Assembly (NCBI GenBank): GCA_026018925.1
Contig: JAKSZU010000002.1
Location: forward strand, 94,374,975-94,438,974
DNA length: 64,000 nt
DNA from: Tupaia tana
Taxonomy: Eukaryota; Chordata; Mammalia; Scandentia; Tupaiidae
Direction of reading: 5' to 3'
A program made the position numbers and the translations under genes. Of the stretch, positions 36,613 through 51,156 are shown one piece after another. The number at the start of each line of letters is the position of its first letter. Position 1 is the first letter of the stretch. The notes under the pieces were generated by a model, which was not told where the DNA came from, did not search any database, and was given only the letters and a program-made list of their open reading frames with translations.

Positions 36613-36849
36613 GCATTGCTAAATTATTAAAACATTTTTGGAAAGAAGTTTGGAAAAACCTTTGTCTCTAAATTTATCTTCAAGATGTAAAATACTAGAA
36701 AGGATATATGCTCAAGAATATTTACTGTATTATTATTTTTAATGTGAAAAAGCCTTGAAACATTTTTTTAAAGTTGAATAAATGATGGTATATACATATT
36801 TGATTTTGCATATTTATTTTATATCTAGTCACATTACTAAATTTCTTGT

Positions 36850-38048
<1,199 letters not shown>

Positions 38049-38099
38049 AATTTCTTGTTTTTTTTTCATTTTGGTATACAATCTCTTCTATTCTTTTTT

Positions 38100-41000
38100 C
38101 TGTATCTTATTTTTTAATTATTTAATTTTATAATCATAATCATTTTTTATTACATTGAATCAGATACATCTTTACACTGAATCACATTTCTTATTCCAGT
38201 ACGAATACCATGCATATCAGTCAAGACAAAGACATTACTATCCACATCATCATCAGAGCTTCTCATCATTTTTTTCAGATTATTATTATTTATTCTCATA
38301 TTTTAAAACACTCAATCACTATATAGCATTTGGCTTATATAAAAATATTTACTCAACATGAAATACTTCTCAGACTAGTCTAGTTGAGAATACTACACGT
38401 TATTATCAAATAAACAATTTCTGTGTCACACTAATGTCATGCCTCTCTATTTGTTCCTTTGCTATCTTTCTCTTTACTCTTCTTTTCTCCTCCACCCCAT
38501 TCCACACTGTCTTCAGCATCCATAACTATTTTCACTGCCTTTATGCCCTCTACTATTTTTATCTCTAATACAAAGAACAGATAGTCTGTATATATTAAGT
38601 GAATACATACAATATCTTTCGCTTATATCCTTGCTTGCTTCACTCAGAAATAGATCCTCCATATTTGACCACTTTCTATCAAATGCCAGGGTCTTGTTTT
38701 TTGTTTTTATGGCTGAGTAGTATTCCATAGAGTATATGTGCCACACTTTTTCCAGCCATTCATCAGTTTGTGGGCATTTGGGTTGGTTCCATGTCTTAGC
38801 AATCATGAATAATGCTACAATAAACACTGATATGCAAGTGCTTTTCCAACTGAGCATTCTCCTGTCCTTTGGGTAGATACCCAGAAGTGGGATTGCTGGA
38901 TCAAATGGTACTTCTATTTGTAGATCTTTGAGGAACTTCCATACTGTTTTCCACAGTGGCTGAACTAATTTACATCCCCACTAACACTGTAGAAGAGTTT
39001 TGCTTTCACCACATACCTGCCAACACTTATCACTTTTTGCATTTTTAATATTTGCCATTCTGACAGGGGTTAGGTGGTATCTCATTGTGGTTTTAATCTA
39101 CATCTCTCTTATGATGAGAATGTTGAGCATTTCCTCATATGCTTTTTGGCTGCCCGTATGTCTTCCTTAAAGAGATTTTTGTTCAGCTCATTTTCCCAAC
39201 TTTTAATTGGGTTAATCATTTTTTTTTCGCATAAGGCACTTAAGTTCCCCATGTATTCTGGTTATTAGTCTCTTGTCTGAGGTATACTTTACAAAAATAT
39301 TCTCCCATTCTGAGGGTTGTAGATCACACTTGTTACTATGTCCTTTGCTGTACAGAAACTTCTTAGTCTGATACAGTCCCACTTGTCTATTTTAGGGATT
39401 CTTGACTGTGCTTTGGTAGTCTTATTTAAGAAGTCTTTGCCTAACCAAATGTCTCCTAGATATTCCCCAGTATTTTCAACCAGTAGTTTTATAGTTTGAG
39501 GTCTTAGGTTCAGATCTTTGATCCATTTTGTGTTGATTTTTTTTTTTTTAATGGTGAAAGATAGGGATTCAGTTTCATCTTTTTGCAGATATATACCAGT
39601 TTTTCCAGCACCATTTACTAAAGAGGTTTTCCTTTTCTCAATGGATTGATGGGTATCCTTTGTCAAAAATCAGTTGGCTGTAGGGAACCAGCAGTTAGTG
39701 TAATGGCTATGTTGCTGGACTCCCACGTTGTCGATCACTGTTCGTGTCCTGGACCCGGTGGCTTAAAACTCACGCCGGGCGTGTGTGCGTGCGAGCCCAA
39801 GATCCCGAGAGGAGAGTGGAGGAGAAGGGATTGCGGCGTGACCATCCCCCCTGGGGGGTGATTTCTCGCTTTCTGTCTCTATGTCTCTCTCTCTGTCTGT
39901 CTGGCGAGCGCATGCACCCTATGGCAATAAACCTCTCCAAGAAAAAAAAAAAATCAGTTGGCCGTAAGCTTTGGGGTTTATTTCTGGGGTCTCTATTCTA
40001 TTCTATTGGTCCACCTGTCTGCTTTTGCGCCAATACCATGCTGTTTTTATTATCACAGCTTTATTGTATATTTTGGAGTCAGGGAGTGATATGCCACACA
40101 CTCTTCTTGTGCATGATTGCTTTGGCAATACTAGGTTTTTTATTATTCCAGACAAATTCTATGATTGTCTTTTCTCGATCTATGAAGAATGTCTCTGATA
40201 CTTTTATTGGAATTGTGTTAAATATGTAGATTAATTTGGGTAGAATTGCCATTTTGGTTATGTTAATTCTTCTAATCCAGGAAAAAGGATGTCTTCCACT
40301 TTTTATGTCCTTTTCAATATCTTTTTTGAAGATTTTCATAGTTTTCTTTGTAAGGTCTTTGACTTCCTTAGTTAGGTTTATCCTTAGGTATCTCATACAT
40401 TTTGTAGCTATGGTAAAAGACATTCCTTTCTTCAGCTCTACTTCGTTCAACTTGTTGTTTGATTCATTTATTACTTCAAGAAGTTTTTCACGGAAACTTT
40501 TGGGTCTTCTAAGTATACTATCAAGTCATCTGAAAATATATTTTTGGCTCTTCTTTGCCTATTTGAATTCCTTTTACATTGTTCTCTTTTCTGAGTGCAT
40601 TGGCAAAAATTTCCAGCACTATATTAAAAAGTAGTGGAGAAAGTGGGCAGCCTTGCTGAGTACCAGTTTTTAGTGGAAAAGCTTTTAGCTTTTCCCCATT
40701 TAGCATAGTGTTAGCTGCAGGTTTTTCATATATGGTTTTGTTTGTGTTGAAAAATCACCCTTCGATAACAATCTTACTGAGAGTCTTAATCATGAAAGGA
40801 TGTTGTATTTTAATAAATCCTTTCTCTGCATCAATTGAAATCATCATATGATTTTTATCCTTCTTTCTGTTAATACGGTGTATTTCATTTATGGTCTTGT
40901 GTATGTTGAACCATACTTGCATCCGTAGGATAAAGCCTACCTGATTGTGATGAATAACCTTTGTTAAATGTTGTTGGATACGATTTGTAAGTATTTTGAT

Positions 41001-41945
41001 GAGAATTTTTGCATCTATATTCATCAGAGATACTGGCTGTAGTTTTCCTTTTTTGTCTTGTTTTGGGAATGAGGATGATGGAGGCTTCATAAAATGAATT
41101 TGGAAGGTTTCCTTTCTTTTAGATCTTTAGAAATAATTTGAGTAGGATAGAGGTTAACTCTTCCTTAAAAGTTTTGTACAATTCAGAAGTGAAGCCATCC
41201 GGACTTGGGCTTTTCTTGGTCAGAAGGTTATTTATCACTGACTCAATTTCATGGCTTGTTCTGGGTCTGTTGAGGTTTTCTATGTCATCCTGATTTAATC
41301 TTGGTAAATTACATGCATCCAGATATTTGTCCATCTCCTCCATGTTCTCTTGTTTGTTGGCATATAGTCGCTCATGGTATCCTCTAATGATGTTTTGTAT
41401 TTCTGTTGTGTCTGTTGTAATGTTGCCTGTTTCATCACATATTTGATTTATCTGGTTTCTTTCTTCTTCATCAGTCTAAATAATCGTGTGTCGATCTTGT
41501 TAATCTTTTCGAAGAACCACCTTTTGCTTTCATTTGTTTTCTGTATAGTTCATTTATTTTCTATTTTCTATTTCATTTATTTCTGCTCAAATCTTTATGA
41601 TTTCTTTTCACCTGGCATTTTTTGTTTTTGTTGTTGTTGTTTTTCTAGTTCCCTGAGGCATGATGTTAGGCTGTCTATTTGCCAATTTTCTATCTTTGTC
41701 TTATGTGCACTAATTGCTAAGAATGTCCCTCTTAGACCTACTTTTGCCATGTCCCATAGATTATGGAAACTCGTATACTCATTATCATTTGTTTTCATAA
41801 TTTTTTCTTTTAGTTTCTATGTGTTTGTTTATTTTCAAGGGTGTTTCTTGAAATCAATATCAAGTTTAATTCCATCATGGTCAGAGAAGATGTCGGATAT
41901 AGTTTCTATGACTTTGAATTTGTAAAGACCTTTACATTTCTATCT
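38100..41945 (-). mobile_element. LINE-1, 5' truncated, ORF2 from linker to C-terminus plus 3' UTR
   Basis: Minus-strand translations follow the L1 ORF2 order. They are an [13 protein letters not shown] region near 41500, [21 protein letters not shown] (41030), [19 protein letters not shown] reverse-transcriptase core (40650), INITKMAILPKLIYIFN (40260), WIKDLNLRPQTIKLL (39520), KWDCIRLRSFCTAKD (39350) and TWNQPKCP..WHIYSMEYYSAIK (38780). The endonuclease domain and ORF1 are missing. Frameshifts and stops are present throughout, so it is dead. A SINE interrupts it at 39683-39948. The tail region 38100-38470 is the AT-rich 3' UTR. Confidence 0.92.
39683..39948 (+). mobile_element. Young-looking SINE inside the L1
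   Basis: Flanks aaaaatcagttggctgta (39665) and the same with one change (39949). Head gggaaccagcagttagtgta. Confidence 0.95.
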
Positions 41946-42347
41946 ATAGCAAATGTTACCTAATCATTTTGTTGTATTAAATCTTAGAATGATCACTCCA
42001 GGAAGTGTGTGTAAAAAGTCAACTTTGAATATGTCTATATCCAAAAATATGTCAATTGTGTACTCACTTGGATACAGAATTTTAGACTTAGAAAATTTTT
42101 GTTTCAGAACATTGATGATAATGCTTAATTAATCTCTAGTAAATAAAATTAAATAAATAATTTTTAAAGGTTTATCTGTTATTTAAAAGAATTTTGAGTG
42201 GACATAGAGGGGTCTATGTGTGTGCTCTGTTCAGTGTCTTAATACAGTCTTCTGCACTATGTATTTATTATTACTATTTTAACAAAAATGTTGTGCTTGA
42301 GCTAAATAAACTCAAACCAAATATCACATTCTTGAAAGCATTTCTTT

Positions 42348-42597
42348 TTTATTTTTTTGAGAGGTTTTTGCTATAGGGCGCGTGTGCTCGCCAGACAGAA
42401 AGAGAGACAGAAAACGAGAAATCACCCCCTGGGGGAATGGCCACACTGCAATCCCTTCTCCTCTGCTCTCCTCTTGGGATCTTGGGCACACACGCACACG
42501 TGCCCCGTGTGAGTTTTAAGCCACCGGGTCTGGGACGCGAACCGTGGTCGACTACATGGGAGTCCAGAGACATAGCCATTACGCTAACTGCTGGTCC
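42348..42597 (-). mobile_element. Young-looking tRNA-derived SINE
   Basis: Perfect 17-bp flanks cttgaaagcatttcttt at 42331 and 42598; head ending aactgctggtccc. Confidence 0.95.
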
Positions 42598-42889
42598 CTT
42601 GAAAGCATTTCTTTATCTTCCTAAGTTAGTTAATCACTCCTTTTTTTCCTCATTTAGCTAACATAAAATATTTAGAGCATCTATGACTCTTATTGCATTT
42701 ATTAATATATCTGCTTGCCCATTAAGCATGTTGCCCTTGAATCTAGTCTAATAAAATATAAGTATTTTTTTCTTTTCTGAACCTAATTATTAAAGGCCAA
42801 GTGACCCAGTTTTACTATCAACATCAAATATAACAGTAAAATTCAAAATAAAAAAATGAGACTACTTCTTCCTAAAACTTATAATATGC

Positions 42890-43080
42890 ATTATGTTAAG
42901 CACTTTATAAATCCTAGTAACCATCCCCAAAACACTGAGGGTAGAAAATATTATCCCTCCCTCTAGATGAGAAACTGAAGTTCAAATATGGTTAAGTACA
43001 TCGTCCTAGGGCACATCACTTATGAGTACAGAAGTTAGATTTTAATTCTAGCACATTTCTAAGCTCAGAGTCTTAAAGAT
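42890..43080 (-). repeat. MIR element
   Basis: Antisense MIR: ttaagcactttataaatcct, attatccctccctctagatg, agaaactgaagttcaaat and cctagggcacatcac. Confidence 0.7.
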
Positions 43081-43387
43081 GTTATTCTGTGTTTTCCTGG
43101 ATAACAGTAATATTAATATTAAAGCACATTAAAATCTAAAATACCTAAACCCAAATCTATCTATATAAGCTAATCCATAAGAATATATACATAAAGCTAT
43201 GTACAATACTGAAGATGTAAAATTAAAACATATATACACACACCTATGTGTATATGTACATATAGCTATACATATCTATGTAAAATATCACATATGTATA
43301 TTTATTTAATGAAATGCACATTCAAGTGCATATTTGTCTTTCTACATGAAGGCAGGGTATACACATTAACCTACAAAGTGCAAGAAA

Positions 43388-43600
43388 GGCCCTGAAGGTA
43401 ACATGATGGTTTAGGCACTGGATCCCTTATGGCCAACTCTTCTATTCAATTCTGGGATCCAGTGGCTTGAGAAACAAACCAGGTGTCAAGAGAAGGGATT
43501 GTGGCATGGCCATCCTCTCAGGGGGTGATTTCTCACTTTCCTTCTCTCTCTTTCACTCCAGCAAGTGCTCACACCCTATGGCAAAAATCTATAAGCAACC
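43388..43600 (+). mobile_element. Decayed tRNA-derived SINE
   Basis: ggccctgaaggtaacatgat, ggtttaggcactggatccct, agagaagggattgtggcatg; part of the body deleted. Confidence 0.75.
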
Positions 43601-43736
43601 AGAACCATCAAATCACATTATATTGGACTATTAAAGTTTATGCTTGGAGCCACACATGTTTTGTTTTTGTTACTTTCATTTTAGGTTTTGTCCTGTAGGA
43701 TACAAATTTTTCCAAAACATATAATGCACCTGCAGT

Positions 43737-43818
43737 ATGATATTAAAAAGGAAGATACTAAGAATTACATATATAATATGATATTAAAAAGGAAGATACT
43801 AAGAATTACTTATATAAT
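43737..43818. repeat. 41-bp tandem duplication
   Basis: The unit beginning atgatattaaaaaggaagat occurs at 43737 and 43778 with one change near its end (acatata versus acttata). Confidence 0.9.
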
Positions 43819-43829
43819 ATGTAGTCCAT

Positions 43830-44045
43830 AATCACTACAATTTATTATTTATTAAAGGTCCAATATATGTAAGGTATTATATGTATATTATTGATAACTA
43901 TAATACTATCCCAGAAAAGCATTACCAATTCCACTTTGCGAATGAGAAAGCCGAGGCACTAAAGTTTCAAATAGCTTACCAGTTAATAAGCATGCAGCCA
44001 GTATCTGAGTCCAGGTCTGTCTGATTCTATACTCCACCCTTTTTA
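43830..44045 (-). repeat. MIR element
   Basis: Antisense MIR: ccaattccactttgcgaatg, agaaagccgaggcactaaag, agcttaccagttaataagc and gtctgtctgattctatac. Confidence 0.7.
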
Positions 44046-45450
44046 ACTATCTTTCAGCAATGTATGGCCTATAGGCCAAGTCCTGTCTCCACTGATTTTG
44101 TATGACTCAGCTAAAAATATCTATATCCTCATTTTTAAGGGTAAGAAAAGAAGCAAAAGAATAATAATATTTCATGACACATGAAAATTATATAAAATTT
44201 CAGTATTCTTAAGTAAACTTATTTTAGATCATAGCAACATCCACTGGTATTGTCTATGGATGTTTTCATAACATAAAGGTAGATTTGAGTAACTGTGTCA
44301 CAGACTATAAGGCCAAAAAGCCTAAAATAGTAGGTGGTTGGGGAAGAAGTGACATATTTTACTATGTTTTTCTATACAAAAATGCATCAAGACTTTCCCA
44401 ATGACCCAAAATTTACTATATGATCTTTTACAGAAAAGGTTTGTGGACCACTGAAGAAAAATTCAGAAGACTAAATAATTTCCTAAATGTAATTAGATGG
44501 GGATCTGAAAATGTAAATCATGGAATCATAAATTCTTGGAAATGCCTCTTGTGTTACATTAATATGTAACACTACATAGTAAAGCTGCCTACAGTCTAAT
44601 TCAAGTTTTCTTTGGTTCAGACAATTGTATCGCAATCTATTATGCTTTCATTTCCCTTTTTACTATATCTTGTCCTCTGCTCAGAATTAGTTTCCAAAAT
44701 GACAACACCCTCTCCCTCAGCATTTGCCCTGACCTATCTCCATGACGCCTGTTACCATCCTAGCTAGACTCTCCAGTCTAAGTCAAGAAGTAAGGAGATG
44801 GGTGTTGGGTGCCACCCATTCATTCTGCAGATGACTTCAGGCAGAGACGGTTCAAGTAAAATCCCAATCCTTAGAAGACGGGTTGGATTTGTGACTAAAG
44901 CCAGACTCTCAAGCATTCACTTCTGTGTTCTTCACTCTAGGCCAGACTGCCTCAACAGCCAACTCAACAAATGTCATAGGAAATTACATTAAGTAGAAGT
45001 GGAAAAAGAGTCTTGCAATTGCTAAACAAAAATATACAGTAATTACATGTTTATATTCTGTCATAAAAAAAACTCCTGCTACCAATATTTTCCAATACTG
45101 AAATAGTTTATACATGCACATTCATATTTGGAGCAAAATTTAGAATAAAATATCTTAAAGATATTACTTTTAAGGCTTATTATGAATGTAAATGAAAAAA
45201 AAACTGGATTCAAAAGAAGACATCTCAATGCAAAAAATAAATTATTTCAATGATCCTCAAACTGCGGTTGTAGAAAGTTTTGTATTATATACCACAAATT
45301 AAGTGGTATTAATCCTGGAGTTGTGAGGGGATCAGGAGTGTGTATATTTATGATAGTAAACTTATACAGTGGAAGTAATTACATAGTTTAAAGATCCCTA
45401 AAATTTAAAAAACAAAAACACCTAAAAATAGCATTTAAAATCTTTCTCGT
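44046..45450. other. Unassigned intron sequence
   Basis: AT-rich, no SINE or L1 recognised; an open frame at 44798-44992 has no known motif. Confidence 0.6.
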
Positions 45451-45451
45451 G

Positions 45452-45457
45452 CACACA

Positions 45458-45496
<39 letters not shown>

Positions 45497-45498
45497 AA
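45452..45498. repeat. (CA)n microsatellite, interrupted
   Basis: CA repeats with two CATA interruptions. Confidence 0.9.
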
Positions 45499-45556
45499 AC
45501 CATGCAGCACCTTCTTAAGGACTAATAGTGTTGTAGCATATAAAATCCTATTCATT

Positions 45557-45744
45557 GAGATATTTTTTTTAATTGCTATAAGGTACGTGCACTGCCAGAG
45601 AGAGGAAAAAAAAAAAAAAAACAGAGAGACAGAGAAGAAGAAGGCATCCCATGGGGTGTGACCACCCTGCAATCTCTTTTCTTCCATTTCTCTATCCTGT
45701 TGGGATTTTGAGCATACATGCACACGTGCCTGGTGTTTTTTATA
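45557..45744 (-). mobile_element. Long-type SINE, 3' part of a split copy
   Basis: ttttttttaattgctataag, gaaggcatcccatggggtgt, cacacgtgcctggtg. Its head appears to resume at 45967 (cctggtgtgtttttcaagtc) after an inserted SINE. Confidence 0.75.
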
Positions 45745-45794
45745 TTTTCTTTTTAAAATTTCTTTTGCACATACATTGACTAAGATACCATTAG

Positions 45795-45966
45795 TTTTAA
45801 AAAATTATTTATTTACTTTTATTTATTAGTAATAGTAAATTTGCTATAGGGCACGTGTGCTCACCAGAGAGAGACGAGAGAGAAAGTAAGCCACTAGGTC
45901 TGAGACTTGAACCCTGGTTGGCCATGTGAATCTATCACCTTAACCACCACACCACTTGCTGGCCCC
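45795..45966 (-). mobile_element. Short-type SINE nested in the previous copy
   Basis: atttatttacttttatttat, gagagaaagtaagccactag, head ending acttgctggcccc. Confidence 0.8.
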
Positions 45967-46270
45967 ACCTGGTGTGTTTTTCAAGTCCCTGGGGTTGTGA
46001 TTTGGAAAGATTCAAATTGAGGTCATCCATATGGATTTGGCTTTTTTTAACCACGATATTGGAAGACTAGCCTTATTCAAATATTTTCTAATGCATTAAC
46101 TAAAAACCTATGTGAGGATAAACACTTTCATACTTAGTCAAATACAGATAATCCCAAATATATGTAACAAATTTAATTGTTTTATAAGTTCATCAACTTG
46201 ACACCATGTATTTAACTGACTTGTATAAGTTGACAAAAATACTATATACAATATACATTTAGGTCGCAGT

Positions 46271-46499
46271 TTTTTAGAGATATTTTTGCTATAGGGTGTG
46301 TACACTTGCTGGAGTGACAAAAATAGAGAGACAGAAAGTGAGAAATCACTCAGGGAGGATGGCCACACCACACTTCCTTTTCTTCTCAGGATTTTGGGCT
46401 TGCACGTACACACAGCTGGTGTGACTTTCAAGCCTTGGGGTCCGGGACTAGAACCATGATTGACCATGTGGGAGTCCAGCAATGTAACCTGCTGGCCCC
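46271..46499 (-). mobile_element. tRNA-derived SINE (long type)
   Basis: tttttagagatatttttgct, ggtccgggactagaaccatg, head ending cctgctggcccc. Confidence 0.87.
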
Positions 46500-47055
46500 A
46501 GGTCATAGACTTCTAAAAATATGTTCTTTCTAATAAAACAGTTAATTGAAATAATAGTTTCTAGTAATACCATACTTTGTCCACTGGGGTTATTTTATAT
46601 ATGGCTAAGAAAATTTAGTATCTGTAAGTGACTTTCAACCGAACTCATATATCAGCCAAAGTTATGAAATGAAGAAATTCATTCCTAGAAATAATAAAGT
46701 ACTGACTGAGGAGTGTATGACTGTGTCATGTAAAGTTCTAACAGTCTTGTTTCAGCAAAAAGATTTGTTAAAATAAATAAATAAAAGAAATAAAAATTAG
46801 AGTTTCAAGCACAGGAATTTTAAAAAATAGTAATTAACTGAGGGGAAAAATGATACAGAGAAGTGCTATCCATTCACTCATTCGAAGTTTACTGAATACT
46901 GACTTTCTTTGTTGTATTGTGGTAAATGCTGAGCAAAACACCAAGAAAAGTAAGACGTGGTCCATGTCATCCAAGCAGTTCGAGCAAAGGGAAATACTTA
47001 AAACATGTTTACAAATAAAATACAATATTTCTTATTTTCTTTAAAATGTGATATA

Positions 47056-47228
47056 GGGGCCAACAGTTGCATGGTGGTTAAGGTGCTAGATTCCCACATG
47101 GCTGACTGCAGTTCAAGTCCTGGACTTGGCAGCTTGCTTTCTCACCTCCCCCCTAACTCTCTCCATTGGGTGCATGGACCCTGTAGGAAATTAGAAATAA
47201 TAATAATGTTAAAAAAATTAATAATTCT
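47056..47228 (+). mobile_element. Short-type tRNA-derived SINE
   Basis: Head ggggccaacagttgcatggt, gttcaagtcctggacttggc, ends in aataataat; near-identical flanks (ttaaaatgtgatata and ttaaaaatctgatata). Confidence 0.88.
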
Positions 47229-47696
47229 TTTTAAAAATCTGATATAAGCAGAAGAGACTTTCATAACGAGAACTTGTATTGGAAGATTAGACAAATCATC
47301 TTATTTGAAAAGTCATGTTCTGAAGCTGGTGTCCTGGACTACCAACCACATTTTTGTCAACATTTTGATGTATAGAAAATTACTAGACTTTTTTTGGTCT
47401 CACTTCTTATGCCTGCCTATATAGTACTGTGTCTGTCTAACATATCTGTCATAATATGACTACAGTGTGGATAAAATTCCACGAAACAATGCAAATTGAA
47501 AACTACCTTGCAGAACATTCAAAAAACAAAACAATAACTTAAAGAACTTATAAGAGCCTATTTTTGGTTCACTTACATTTACTAAATTGTGTTCATTGAA
47601 ATTCTAATTCCCTCATTTTCTCTAATCACCACAATACCTTATTTCACCAATGAGAAAGTGGCTATTTTCAATAATATACTAGCATAATCCAAACTT

Positions 47697-47941
47697 TCTT
47701 TTTTTGGAGAGGTTTTTGCTATAGGTCACATATGTTCGCCAGAGAGAGATGGCGACAGAAAGCAAGAAATCACTCCCCAGTGGGGATGGCCATGCTGCAA
47801 TCCCTTCTCCTCCATTTTGCTCTCGGGATCTTGGACATGCACTCACACATGCCCAACGTGAGTTTAAACCACCAGGACTCAAACTGTGGTCGACTACATG
47901 GGAGTCCAGTGAGGTAGCAATTATGCCATCTACTGGTTCCT
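47697..47941 (-). mobile_element. tRNA-derived SINE (long type)
   Basis: ctttttttggagaggttttt, head ending catctactggttcct. Confidence 0.88.
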
Positions 47942-48169
47942 AAACGTCTTTTCTTTTTTAAAAAAATTTCAAAATGCATAAGGGAGCACTTACCCCAAGT
48001 ATTCATTTGATGTTTGATATAGTAGCAGTTCATAAAATATTCCCATTATTAAAAAGGAACACACTAGAGATTACATCATTTTGGGTCTACTTCTATAGAA
48101 ACAAGTATTATATATTTTCCAAAGGAGAGTACTATGGAGAAAAAATAAACATGGTAAATGGTAAAGGAT

Positions 48170-48500
48170 GTTCTGTAGTGAAGGTGGTGACAGCAGTTTT
48201 GTATAAGATAATGTTTGAGCAGAGACCTGAGGAAAGTTTGGGTGCGAGGATTTGGAACAGCGTTCTAGGAGAAGAGCTAAGTTAGGAACCCTAGGCAGGG
48301 TTTTGTGGAGTATGCCCCAGAGACAGGAAAAAGGCAAAAAGCAGAAGGCAACAGGTCAGAGACTGCAGGGAAAAGACAGGCATACCCGTGGGGTACAGGA
48401 CACGAAGGTATGGGTATCATTGTAAACAGTTTATCTTTTACTTTAGGTGAGAGGAGAAGTCGTTGGATAGTTTTGAACAACATGATCTAGTTGAAGTTAT
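48170..48500 (+). repeat. Ancient interspersed repeat, class undetermined
   Basis: Contains gataatgtttgagcagagac, ctgaggaaagtttggg, agagacaggaaaaaggca, tttatcttttactttaggtg, tggatagttttgaacaacat. This word order recurs widely in mammals, but I cannot name the family. Confidence 0.45.
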
Positions 48501-48649
48501 TTCTTATCTCATGTAATTGACATTTTCCCCGCTAGTATTACCTGGATACATATTGTGTGTCAAGCAATGTGTTCTCATCAAGTATTCCAGAGTGTATTTA
48601 CTCTTGGTATATCTACAAGAAACTCGCACATCTAAGTGAAACGTGTGTT

Positions 48650-48805
48650 TTTTGGTAAGTTCATTTATCTGCTTACTTTGAGAGAGAGAAAGAGATGGAG
48701 ATAAAGAGAGGGTGAAGAGAAAGAAGCAGGCAGCCTTCACAGGGTCTGCCAAAATCCTTCCCCCAGCCCACAGGCAGTGGCACTTGGTCTCTAGAAAACA
48801 GCCCT
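48650..48805 (-). mobile_element. Possible divergent SINE, minus strand
   Basis: ttctttatctgcttac-like start, GA-rich run, tcacagggtctgccaaaatc, cagcccacaggcagtggcac; weak. Confidence 0.35.
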
Positions 48806-48810
48806 TCATC

Positions 48811-50403
48811 AATGGAAAAATTGACCAAAGATATAAGGAAGGTATAAATGTGTAAAAGAACAAGACATATTCGAAGAAGGTACTTCTCCTTAGCTACAAA
48901 CTTAGTCCAATCTGCATTTGATTTTTAAGTCTCTTCTATATGAGCCTCCCCAAATTGTTCTCTAATATGTAATAAAAATTTGGGCATCTCTAGCAAATGT
49001 GATTTTTAAGGAGAACTAAAGTATATAGATTTTAGAAGATCTATTCCTACGGGAACAGTCATACACCAGACATACATGTGAATTATCAAAGTAATTGTAA
49101 TAAGTAATAAAAGTTTTAACCATGTCTACAAGTTAAAAGTAGCAATAAGCAAAACCAGAAAAATAATTGAAGTAAAACAGGAAACCTTTGTGATCATGTA
49201 TTGCAACCATCAATCCAAGGCTTGTTGTACTGCCCTCTTTAGAAAATTTCTGTGGAAGTTTATCAAGTGCAACTTCTCTTTGCAATTTGATTGCCATACC
49301 TGGTTTAATTTGTTCCAAAAACAAAGTAATTATACACTGGGCTCAATATCTGAAATTACTGGTCTTCTGTGTTTCTAGGTATTTTGAAAGACATATAATA
49401 TATATTTCCAGTTTCTTAGAGGTAACTAAAAAGTCACATGGCATGTTTTTCCCATGGAATATGTAATCTTCTACTTTTACTATATGATTTGCTGCAACAG
49501 CACTTTATTGGTCAGCAAGAATAGTTTATTTATTTTATAAAAATTAAATCTTTTACAATACAGATGTTCAGTAATTAAATGTGTAATATTGTATTTCCAC
49601 TGTTGTAAAACAATTCAAGTGAAATTTTGAAAATAAAGTATTTGCTGTTGAAGTTTATGTATGAAAAAATTACTGCATACACACATTAAATAACAACAAA
49701 ATAAATTTTCCAATGAATAAATTTATATATTAAATGGCATGGTAAGGCAATAAATAGAAACAGGGGCTTCTTAAGATCTAAATACCTAACATTAAGTTAT
49801 GACATCAAGATCAGAGAATTTTCTCTAAGTTTTTAAAGTATCTACTAAACTATTCTAATAAATTTAGAGCACATTTTACCAACTTTAAAAAATGTCTCCA
49901 AACCACTCCAATAAATAGAGCATGAAGAATGATTACGGTCTAGTAGATTTGTAACTTATAAGGAATGGGCACAAGATGCTTTGGGAACTAAAAATTTTGA
50001 ATAAAGATGTTGAATAAATTAGCAGACATTTGTCATCCTGTCACCAAGAGGGAGTTTTAGGAGATTTCATCTATTTGTTAACATCACATTACATAAAAAG
50101 TATAGTATATCAACAACACTATATTTATACTATACATACACACATAAACATACAAATCCACACTTATAAGCTGAACTTATTAAATAATAAGCTGTGGAAA
50201 AAAGGTTTTATTACATATATTTTACATTGACCACTGAATCTAAATAATCATGATAAAATAAGATAAAATTTCCCTGAATGAATAAATGCATGTTATTTGG
50301 AGGAAAGACTGATCTTAATTATAATTAATTTTAGTGGTTGCTTGGTTAAGCAAAAGTAAGCTTAGTGATTAAATGCAACTGATTTTTCTTGAATACCGAA
50401 TAA
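48811..50403. other. Unassigned intron sequence
   Basis: About 1.6 kb of AT-rich DNA without recognisable repeats or coding signal. Confidence 0.6.
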
Positions 50404-50652
50404 CTTTTTTTTTTTTTTTTTTTGCTGTCGGGCACATGTACTTACTGGAGAGGAATAAAGAGAGAATAAATGAGAAATCACCCCTTGGAGGATGACCATA
50501 CCACAATTCCTTCTTCTCCAATTGCCTCTAGAGATTTTGGGCACACACACATACTCAATGTGTTTTTAAAGTCGTCTGGTCTGGGACTTGAAGCACAGCA
50601 TCATCCAGCTGTAGAATCTAGAACCTTCCCACCATGCCACCTACTGCCTCAT
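50404..50652 (-). mobile_element. tRNA-derived SINE (long type), decayed head
   Basis: Poly-T 50406-50423, gctgtcgggcacatgtactt, head region ccaccatgccacctactgcc. Confidence 0.85.
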
Positions 50653-50884
50653 CTCTTAAATAATTTTTAAAAATCATATTCATAGTATTATATGAAACAA
50701 TATTCATATAGTACTATTGTTGAACCTATCTATAATATACATAAATGGAATGCATTTGGCAATAACAGCAAAAAAGATGTGGGTGGAATTAATGTATTGA
50801 ATAGAAAAATGACACCAGATGGTAACTTAAATCCACAGGAAGAAATGAAGAGAAGCAAACGTAGTAAATATAAATGTTTTTTGT

Positions 50885-51156
50885 TTTGTTTTGTTTTTTT
50901 TTTTTCTGGAGAGTTTTTTTTGCTATAGGACACGTGTGCTCACCAGAAAGACAGAGAGACAGAAAGTGAGAAATCAACCCCCCCCCCAGGGGGGATGGCT
51001 ACACTGCAATCCCTTCTTCTCCATTCTCCTCTCTGGGTCTTGGGCATACACGCACACGCGCCCGGCATGAGTTTAAGCCACCGGGTCTGGGACTTGAACT
51101 GCATTCGACTACATGGGAGTTCAGCAACATAGCCATTATGCTAACTGCTGGTCCCT
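50885..51156 (-). mobile_element. tRNA-derived SINE (long type)
   Basis: gttttttttgctataggaca, ccgggtctgggacttgaact, head ending aactgctggtccc. Confidence 0.9.

Noticed and set aside
41374..41925. 183-codon plus-strand open frame
   Set aside because: Antisense of L1 ORF2; hydrophobic composition comes from T-rich antisense L1 DNA.
46565..46590. Second candidate for the EDKV microexon (TGGACAAAGTATG after CCCCAG)
   Set aside because: Does not encode EDKV and has no matching donor; the site at 58815-58826 fits exactly.
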